DNA of 10,669 bases, taken from JBDTCS01 sp039923455 (lineage in GTDB: Bacteria > Bacteroidota > Ignavibacteria > Palsa-1295). Every line of letters starts with the position of its first letter. Position 1 is the stretch's first letter. The notes beneath the pieces were generated by a model, which saw only the letters and a list, made by a program, of their open reading frames with translations, was not told the DNA's origin and did not search any database. The translations under genes were made by a program, and so were the position numbers. Location of the stretch: contig JBDTCS010000099.1 in assembly GCA_039923455.1 (NCBI GenBank), positions 1-10,669 on the forward strand, in the 5' to 3' direction. Shown here in pieces: positions 6,601-10,669 of the stretch.

Positions 6601-7188
6601 TTAGCAGCCTGCGCCTTTCTCCTCATCTTTCGATCTGGGCTTGAGCCGCAAACCGAGTGATTCGTATGCTGCACTATCGGTGCAACCGCCGGACGAAACG
6701 AGTCGCGCCTCTTCCGGTATCATGCCGCCTTCTGCGAGTCCGATCGTCTCTGCATAACGGCTTTCGAGCAACTCAAACTCTTCATCGAAACTCGGTAGTT
6801 CTTCACCTGTTTCGGAAGTCGAGGCTTGATCGGCGTTGAATTCCTGCTTATTGAGGAATTGAATCCGATGCGCTTTGATCTCAACGACCGTTCGTGTTGA
6901 GCCATCTTCGGCGTGCCATGTTCTGCTCTGAAGCTCTCCATCCACGAGGACGGCACTTCCCTTTCGTAGCTTCACTACGCAGCTTTCGGCAAGTCTGCTC
7001 CAAGCTACGACGCCGACATAACAGACGTCTTCGGCCCAGTGATTGTTCGCGTCACGATACTTTCTATTCGAGGCAAGGCAAAAGTTTAGTACCGGTATTC
7101 CAGTTGTCGTCTTTCGGACGACAGGGTCCTTCGTCAGATTGCCGGCGATGAGGACTGTGTTCACCTCCGGCATTTTCAAACAGGCCAT
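6601..7188 (-). CDS. ssb: Single-stranded DNA-binding protein with an atypical C-terminus
   Basis: A 195-residue SSB that coats single-stranded DNA in replication and repair. The N-terminal OB-fold is clear (about 7-115): NTVLIAGNLTKDPVVRKT, PVLNFCLASNRKY, YVGVVAWSRLAES, LRKGSAVLVDGELQSRTW and the last strand VEIKAHRIQFL. The start is set by AGGAG eight bases before the ATG at 7188; an earlier GTG overlaps that site and is rejected. The C-terminal 80 residues are unusual. The region at 127-147 is acidic (ETGEELPSFDEEFELLESRYA), but the protein ends KPRSKDEEKGAGC, without the DDDIPF-like tip that recruits partner proteins in canonical SSBs. Either this lineage uses another partner contact or this is a paralogue. 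The place between rpsF and rplI is the usual one for ssb, but rpsR, normally next to it, is absent. Confidence 0.95.
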   Translation of the reverse strand: MACLKMPEVNTVLIAGNLTKDPVVRKTTTGIPVLNFCLASNRKYRDANNHWAEDVCYVGVVAWSRLAESCVVKLRKGSAVLVDGELQSRTWHAEDGSTRTVVEIKAHRIQFLNKQEFNADQASTSETGEELPSFDEEFELLESRYAETIGLAEGGMIPEEARLVSSGGCTDSAAYESLGLRLKPRSKDEEKGAGC

Positions 7189-7274
7189 AGCACCCACTCC
7201 TAAGAATTCAACACAAGCCTCCCATAGAACAACTTGATCAGAACCTACCCTACACTTTCTGATCAGTGCGAGAA

Positions 7275-7293
7275 CAGTCTAAAAATTAGACTG
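7275..7293 (-). promoter_or_regulatory. Hairpin spanning the rpsF stop codon
   Basis: CAGTCTAA (7275-7282) and TTAGACTG (7286-7293) form a perfect 8-bp stem with a 3-base loop. The stem contains the last rpsF codons and its TAA. On the minus strand it is followed by TTCTCGCAC, too poor in U for a confident terminator. It may damp read-through into ssb or protect the rpsF message. Two TGATCA palindromes (7235-7240, 7260-7265) lie just beyond it in the 97-base rpsF-ssb gap. Confidence 0.45.
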
Positions 7294-7750
7294 CTTCTTC
7301 GTCGACTGTCTCTTCTTTCATCTTCGAACCTGAAGCGCGAACACCAAGTCCGGCTGCTTCTTGTTCCGCGATGAGTGCATTCGCAGCTTCGAGTGTGCGA
7401 CGTGCGATAACATCTTCGACGCGCTTCTTCATAGCTGCGCGGCTCTTGATATTTTCTTCCGGCATCACAAGTGTGAGCCAGCGAATGATCTGCTCGTCGA
7501 GCTGATACACACGCTCAAGCTTTGCAATCACTGTGCCCGGAGCGGTGAAATGCTCTGTGACATAAAATCCGTTCGTCTCATTCACGATGTCATACGCAAG
7601 TTTGCGACGTGCCCAACGCTCTGTCTCGATAAGTGTACCACCGTTCTTGGTGATCGTGTCTTCTACTTTCGAGATGATCGTGTTCATCGCATCTTCTTCG
7701 ATGCTGCCCGGAATGATATAAGTCGATTCGTAACGTGTCTCTTTTGCCAT
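7286..7750 (-). CDS. rpsF: 30S ribosomal protein bS6
   Basis: A 154-residue bS6, which in the ribosome packs with bS18 on the 30S platform. The body is typical: RYESTYIIPGSIEEDAMN, then KNGGTLIETERWARRKLAYD and GFYVTEHF, and the C-terminal strand DEQIIRWLTLVM. It is longer than the usual 95-130 residues through a charged helical tail (about 98-154: IKSRAAMKKRVEDVIARRTL, ending KEETVDEEAV). The start at ATG 7750 is chosen because AAAGGAA lies about ten bases upstream and MAKETRYEST fits the family; extending to 7855 adds 35 residues unlike bS6. It is first in the rpsF-ssb-rplI cluster and preceded by a leader with several dyads, suggesting control at the RNA level. Confidence 0.97.
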   Translation of the reverse strand: MAKETRYESTYIIPGSIEEDAMNTIISKVEDTITKNGGTLIETERWARRKLAYDIVNETNGFYVTEHFTAPGTVIAKLERVYQLDEQIIRWLTLVMPEENIKSRAAMKKRVEDVIARRTLEAANALIAEQEAAGLGVRASGSKMKEETVDEEAV

Positions 7751-7775
7751 TATTCGTATTTCCTTTGGATACTCG

Positions 7776-7805
7776 CGGATGTATTTTTTTGTGTCAGCAC
7801 ATCCG
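7776..7805 (-). promoter_or_regulatory. Stem-loop just upstream of the rpsF ribosome binding site
   Basis: CGGATGT (7776-7782) and ACATCCG (7799-7805) form a 7-bp stem around a 16-base, A-rich loop, ending about 12 bases before the AAAGGAA that precedes rpsF. Its place fits a ribosomal-protein autoregulatory element; an S6:S18-binding leader is known from other bacteria, but I cannot show that this stem matches that motif. Confidence 0.4.
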
Positions 7806-7814
7806 TGGAAATTG

Positions 7815-7828
7815 TGTGACAGATCACA
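7815..7828. promoter_or_regulatory. TGTGA-N4-TCACA dyad upstream of rpsF
   Basis: TGTGACAGATCACA is a perfect dyad with the half-sites of the CRP family, but the spacer is 4 bases, not the 6 of CRP sites. It lies 65-78 bases upstream of the rpsF start. It could be an operator for a CRP/FNR-like regulator with different spacing, or a small RNA stem. Confidence 0.3.
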
Positions 7829-7890
7829 ACAATCTCTTCGCAGCCCCTCCCTCATAAGCTATGCGAGGAGCAGGAATGTGAGCTTAAAAA

Positions 7891-7911
7891 TCAGATTCGG
7901 CTGGAATCCGA
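7891..7911 (-). terminator. Terminator or attenuator hairpin in the rpsF leader
   Basis: TCAGATTC (7891-7898) and GAATCCGA (7904-7911) form an 8-bp stem with a 5-base loop when read on the minus strand, where the one imperfect position becomes a G-U pair. The stem is followed at once by TTTTTAAGC. It is 140 bases upstream of rpsF and about 270 bases beyond the first hppA terminator, so it either attenuates an rpsF leader transcript or ends a small RNA made from 7912-8180. A third backup terminator for hppA is also possible. Confidence 0.6.
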
Positions 7912-7946
7912 CTGGGGCTAAACAATATGAATTGGAAGTGGTTTCA

Positions 7947-7988
7947 TGATTTTGGCTTAAATCGAGGGTTTTGCCAAATCCAAAATCA
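7947..7988 (-). promoter_or_regulatory. Long dyad with a competing stem upstream of the attenuator-like hairpin
   Basis: TGATTTTGG (7947-7955) is a perfect 9-bp match to CCAAAATCA (7980-7988). The overlapping TTTGGC (7951-7956) can instead pair with GCCAAA (7973-7978). The two stems exclude each other, the arrangement seen in switching leaders. They lie about 35 bases before the terminator hairpin at 7891-7911 in the direction of rpsF. Both stems are A/T-rich and only modestly stable. Confidence 0.35.
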
Positions 7989-7991
7989 GAG

Positions 7992-8000
7992 TGTGGATAA
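7992..8000 (-). promoter_or_regulatory. Perfect DnaA box TTATCCACA
   Basis: The plus strand reads TGTGGATAA, the exact consensus DnaA-binding 9-mer on the minus strand. It stands alone: I see no second good box and no AT-rich unwinding element nearby, so an origin of replication is not claimed. It could be an isolated DnaA regulatory site or chance. Confidence 0.35.
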
Positions 8001-8121
8001 CTTTGAGATTCTTGCTACGGGAAAGCGCAAATCTCCTATCGCTGTTTGCTTTTTCTTTAAACGATTGATCGGCCTCGGTTGTTTCGAAAAATCCACCTCA
8101 AAGCTCGCGTAGTGCCCAAAA

Positions 8122-8139
8122 CCTACCGGAATCGGCAGG
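8122..8139 (-). terminator. Second hppA terminator hairpin
   Basis: CCTACCG (8122-8128) and CGGCAGG (8133-8139) form a 7-bp stem with a 4-base loop; the A opposite C on the plus strand is a G-U pair on the minus strand. TTTTGGGC follows on the minus strand. It lies about 45 bases beyond the first hairpin and would act as a backup terminator. Confidence 0.5.
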
Positions 8140-8182
8140 CAAAAGTTTCCATACAAAACCTACAACCTGCTATTCGAAACGA

Positions 8183-8213
8183 AAAGAGGGCAGGCTTCGC
8201 GCCTACCCTCTTT
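8183..8213 (-). terminator. hppA: Main intrinsic terminator of hppA
   Basis: AAAGAGGGCAGGC (8183-8195) and GCCTACCCTCTTT (8201-8213) give a 13-bp stem with a 5-base loop. The single C opposite A on the plus strand becomes a G-U pair on the minus strand. On that strand the stem's own U-rich end continues as TCGTTTCG. It begins 41 bases after the hppA stop. Confidence 0.8.
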
Positions 8214-8254
8214 CGAATTTCGACTATTTCGACTCTCAGTCTTTCCCGAAACGC

Positions 8255-10480
8255 TTAGATGAAAAGCGGAGCGAGAACGAGCGTGATCGTGCTGAGCAGT
8301 TTGATGAGTACGTGCAATGACGGACCGGCAGTATCCTTGAACGGATCACCAACGGTGTCACCAACGACAGCAGCTTTGTGCGTCTCAGAACCCTTACCGC
8401 CGTAGTTACCCATCTCGATGTACTTCTTTGCATTGTCCCATGCACCACCGCTATTGTTTAGCAAGAGTGCAGTGAGAATTCCGACGATCGTACCGACCAT
8501 CAAGAATGCAGCGACAACCTCTGCTCCGGTAGCTGTGCGAATGGTCGGATCATTCGAAATCGCACCTGCAACCGTCTCGATCACACCACCGCGTGCGTGG
8601 AAAATCCACTTGAAGATAATACCAACGGCGATCGGCATAGTGATAACGAGAATACCCGGCATCACCATCTCCTTCAAGGCAGCCTTCGTTACGATATCTA
8701 CCGTGCGACCATAATCAGGCTCTTGCGTACCCTTGAGGATACCTGGCTTTTCTCTGAACTGATCGCGAACATCCTGAATAACAAATCCGGCAGCACGACC
8801 AACAGCCTTGATGGCCATCGAGGTGAACAAGAAGACGAGCATACCACCGAGCATTGCTCCGACGAATACTTCCGGCTTCGTGAGATCAACCGAATCAAGC
8901 TTCAAACCGTAGTTGCGAAGCTCTGAAAGATATGCGCTGAAGAGCAAGAACGATGCGAGCGCTGCGGATCCGACTGCATAACCCTTCGTAAGCGCCTTCG
9001 TCGTATTGCCAACTGCATCCAGTCGATCTGTCTTTGCACGAATCTCTTCCGGCTGTTGTGACATCTCTACGATACCACCTGCGTTATCGGTGATCGGACC
9101 GAATGTGTCCATCGCGAGAATGTACGCTGCGGTTCCAAGCATTCCCATCGTAGCAACTGCTGTTCCGAAGAGACCTGCATCCTTCAAACCCGAAGCAGCA
9201 CCAACATAATACGAAGAGATAATCGCAACACCGATCACCAAGATCGGCATAGCAACGTTCTCAAATCCGACAGCCATACCAGCGATGATATTTGTTGCAG
9301 GACCGGTCTGTGAGGCTTCTGCGATCGAGCGCACAGGACGAAAGCGATACTCGGTGTAGTACTGCGTGATATAAACAAATGCAAGTGCGGTAGCGATACC
9401 GACGATTCCGCAGATGAAGAAATAAATCCAGGCATTTGCCGCAGCAGAATTCGGATCAGCCGGTGCGAGCAACCAATAGGCCGCAACACCAAAACCGATC
9501 GCTGCCAAAAAGCTTGTAAGATAATAACCACGGTTCAGCGCCTTCATAGGATCCTCTGTCTCTTTTGTACGGACAGACATGATGCCGATGATCGAAGCGA
9601 TAAGTCCGAATGCTCTTGCAACGAGTGGGAAAAGAAGCACTCCCAAAATTCCGGCCTTGAACGCACCCGGATTCGAAACGAAGAGTCCGGCAGCAAGAAT
9701 CATCGCTCCGATATTCTCAGCAGCGGTCGATTCAAACAAATCGGCACCACGACCTGCGCAATCGCCGACGTTATCACCTACGAGATCTGCGATAACCGCA
9801 GGGTTTCTCGGATCGTCTTCCGGAATACCGGCTTCGACTTTACCGACAAGATCGGCGCCTACGTCAGCGGCCTTTGTATAAATTCCGCCGCCAAGCTGTG
9901 CAAAGAGCGCAACGAACGAAGCGCCGAATCCGTAACCGGCGATGAGCAATGGAATCTTCGCAACATCCTGCACAACTCCGAATGCATCGACGAGTGCAAA
10001 AAGCCCTGCGACACCGAGAAGCGAAAGCGATACTACGAAGAGACCGGACACTGCACCACCGCGAAGAGCGGTCTGCAATGCATCGTTCAAACTTCTTGTC
10101 GCAGCACTCGCTGTGCGAATATTCGTGCGGATCGAAACCCACATACCTATATAGCCCGAACCAACCGAGCAAAGCGCACCAAGTACAAAACTCAGAGTCG
10201 TCCAGAAGGCGAGTGTCGTTGTGCTTCCGACAGGATCGTTCGGATTATGTGAGCGGACAAATCCATACACGATATAGATCAGTGCCGCGACTGCGACTGT
10301 GAGCATCAAGATCGTTTTGTTCTGTCGACGCAAAAATGCTTCGGCGCCTTCTTTAATGGCATCCGAAATTTTTCGCATCTCTGGTGTGCCCGTGTCCCGC
10401 TTCATTACGTTCGGGATCAAGTAGGCAGCGGCGAAGATGAGAGCTAAAACGCTTATTCCAAGTATCAGTGCTAGTTCCAT
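8255..10480 (-). CDS. hppA: Membrane-bound proton-pumping pyrophosphatase (K+-independent type)
   Basis: A 741-residue integral membrane pump that hydrolyses pyrophosphate and exports protons across the cytoplasmic membrane. Many hydrophobic segments fit the family's 16 helices. Substrate-site motifs are complete: DVGADLVGKVEAGIPEDDPR (206-225), VGDNVGDCAGRGADLFES (234-251), DNAGGI (465-470) and VGDTVGDPFKDTAGPSLH (706-723). The subtype comes from GNTTKALTKG (491-500): K495 stands where K+-dependent enzymes have alanine, and T498 where they have glycine or alanine. A lysine there is known to replace the potassium requirement. K+-independent members are proton pumps, so sodium transport is unlikely. 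The ATG at 10480 (MELALILGISVLALIF) starts the first helix directly; no strong Shine-Dalgarno is seen. It is a single-gene unit with terminator hairpins downstream and a repeat-rich upstream region. Confidence 0.97.
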   Translation of the reverse strand: MELALILGISVLALIFAAAYLIPNVMKRDTGTPEMRKISDAIKEGAEAFLRRQNKTILMLTVAVAALIYIVYGFVRSHNPNDPVGSTTTLAFWTTLSFVLGALCSVGSGYIGMWVSIRTNIRTASAATRSLNDALQTALRGGAVSGLFVVSLSLLGVAGLFALVDAFGVVQDVAKIPLLIAGYGFGASFVALFAQLGGGIYTKAADVGADLVGKVEAGIPEDDPRNPAVIADLVGDNVGDCAGRGADLFESTAAENIGAMILAAGLFVSNPGAFKAGILGVLLFPLVARAFGLIASIIGIMSVRTKETEDPMKALNRGYYLTSFLAAIGFGVAAYWLLAPADPNSAAANAWIYFFICGIVGIATALAFVYITQYYTEYRFRPVRSIAEASQTGPATNIIAGMAVGFENVAMPILVIGVAIISSYYVGAASGLKDAGLFGTAVATMGMLGTAAYILAMDTFGPITDNAGGIVEMSQQPEEIRAKTDRLDAVGNTTKALTKGYAVGSAALASFLLFSAYLSELRNYGLKLDSVDLTKPEVFVGAMLGGMLVFLFTSMAIKAVGRAAGFVIQDVRDQFREKPGILKGTQEPDYGRTVDIVTKAALKEMVMPGILVITMPIAVGIIFKWIFHARGGVIETVAGAISNDPTIRTATGAEVVAAFLMVGTIVGILTALLLNNSGGAWDNAKKYIEMGNYGGKGSETHKAAVVGDTVGDPFKDTAGPSLHVLIKLLSTITLVLAPLFI

Positions 10481-10525
10481 TCGTCTCGTGGTGTGGTGGT
10501 TTTCTGCTTAACTATGGAGCCAAAA

Positions 10526-10537
10526 GCTCATATGAGC
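10526..10537. promoter_or_regulatory. 12-bp palindrome GCTCATATGAGC upstream of hppA
   Basis: A perfect self-complementary 12-mer 46-57 bases upstream of the hppA start, in the position expected for an operator. It overlaps the first GAGCCATTC repeat copy. No regulator can be named. Confidence 0.4.
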
Positions 10538-10608
10538 CATTCAATTTCCGCGAAAATACGTAGATTTTCCGAGCCATTCCCCGAAACCGCCAAATTTCTT
10601 TCCGCGAA
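10534..10608. repeat. Paired short direct repeats upstream of hppA
   Basis: GAGCCATTC occurs at 10534-10542 and 10571-10579, and TTTCCGCGAA at 10545-10554 and 10599-10608, in the same order twice. An inverted repeat, GAAAAT (10552-10557) with ATTTTC (10564-10569), lies between. This looks like a decayed tandem duplication or duplicated binding sites in the hppA promoter region. Confidence 0.45.
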
Positions 10609-10649
10609 CCGTTGGAATTGTTGGTTTTATCGCCTACCCGAATGTGTGA

Positions 10650-10669
10650 CACGAAGGGCCTCCTTCGTG
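10650..10669 (-). terminator. Hairpin at the right edge, probable terminator of the next gene
   Basis: CACGAAGG (10650-10657) and CCTTCGTG (10662-10669) form a perfect 8-bp stem with a 4-base loop, ending at the last base of the window. If the next gene is also on the minus strand this would be its terminator, but only TCACACATTC follows, with no clear U-run. The stem may be longer than can be seen. Confidence 0.4.

Larger units (their letters stand above)
7751..8254. other. Structured intergenic region between hppA and rpsF
   Basis: 504 bases with no convincing gene. In minus-strand order it holds two hppA terminator hairpins (8183-8213, 8122-8139), a 9-bp direct repeat AAAACCTAC (8118-8126 and 8155-8163), a DnaA box (7992-8000), a long dyad (7947-7988), a 9-residue reading frame MKPLPIHIV (7947-7918), a terminator hairpin with five U (7891-7911), and two dyads close to rpsF (7815-7828, 7776-7805). 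A plus-strand 61-codon frame at 7927-8112 has no recognisable domain and is not called. Confidence 0.55.

Noticed and set aside
7815..7828. Canonical CRP-binding site
   Set aside because: The half-sites match, but the spacer is 4 bases instead of 6, so a standard CRP site is not supported; kept only as a dyad.
7751..7855. Longer bS6 beginning at 7855
   Set aside because: The extra 35 residues are unlike bS6 and would cover the leader dyads; the ATG at 7750 has a ribosome binding site and the expected N-terminus.
7927..8112. 61-codon plus-strand frame between rpsF and hppA
   Set aside because: No good ribosome binding site or recognisable domain; it starts just after a minus-strand terminator stem and overlaps leader-like dyads. 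A real small protein cannot be fully excluded.
8123..8152. Nine-residue leader peptide (METFACRFR) overlapping the second hppA terminator hairpin
   Set aside because: It has no ribosome binding site and no run of regulatory codons, and no gene it could plausibly control by attenuation; probably chance.
7751..8254. Origin of replication suggested by the DnaA box
   Set aside because: Only one exact box is present, with no cluster and no AT-rich unwinding region, and neither dnaA nor other origin-linked genes are in the window.

Overview
The window carries seven protein-coding genes, all read from the minus strand, so in transcription order they run from right to left. Two features point to the Bacteroidota/Chlorobiota (FCB) superphylum. 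One is a secreted protein ending in a type IX secretion (T9SS) sorting domain with the motif NYPNPFNPSTTI. The other is an Oar-like TonB-dependent receptor with a carboxypeptidase-regulatory domain. This form of the sorting domain, a roughly balanced base composition and mostly weak Shine-Dalgarno sites suggest a Kapabacteria/Ignavibacteria-like lineage. That placement is inference. No phage, IS, CRISPR, tRNA or rRNA signature was seen.

Layout in transcription order: (1) 10480-8255, hppA, a membrane proton-pumping pyrophosphatase of the potassium-independent type, behind a repeat-rich upstream region (10481-10669) and followed by one strong and one weaker terminator hairpin. (2) A 504-base gap (7751-8254) holding a perfect DnaA box, mutually exclusive dyads, a third terminator hairpin and further dyads just upstream of rpsF. 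(3) The ribosomal/replication cluster rpsF (bS6) - ssb - rplI (bL9), from which the usual rpsR (bS18) is missing, closed by a terminator at 6031-6057. (4) An M24 metallopeptidase and engB (ribosome-assembly GTPase, TTG start), 30 bases apart and probably co-transcribed. (5) A 384-base gap (3886-4269) dense in dyads and short repeats, with a candidate plus-strand promoter. (6) A T9SS-exported Asp-box protein (3885-1846) with its own terminator. (7) A 491-base gap with a pyrimidine-rich tail and a 17-bp palindrome. (8) The N-terminal 451 residues of a TonB-dependent receptor running off the left edge.

The central genes are housekeeping: translation (bS6, bL9, EngB), DNA maintenance (SSB), peptide turnover (M24) and membrane energetics (pyrophosphatase, which removes PPi made by biosynthesis and stores its energy as a proton gradient). 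The two leftmost genes concern the cell surface. I found no clearly new multi-gene system. The less ordinary points are the missing rpsR beside an SSB that lacks the usual acidic DDDIPF-type tip, the structured rpsF leader and intergenic regions, and an 8-mer (GTGTGACA) shared by three intergenic regions.
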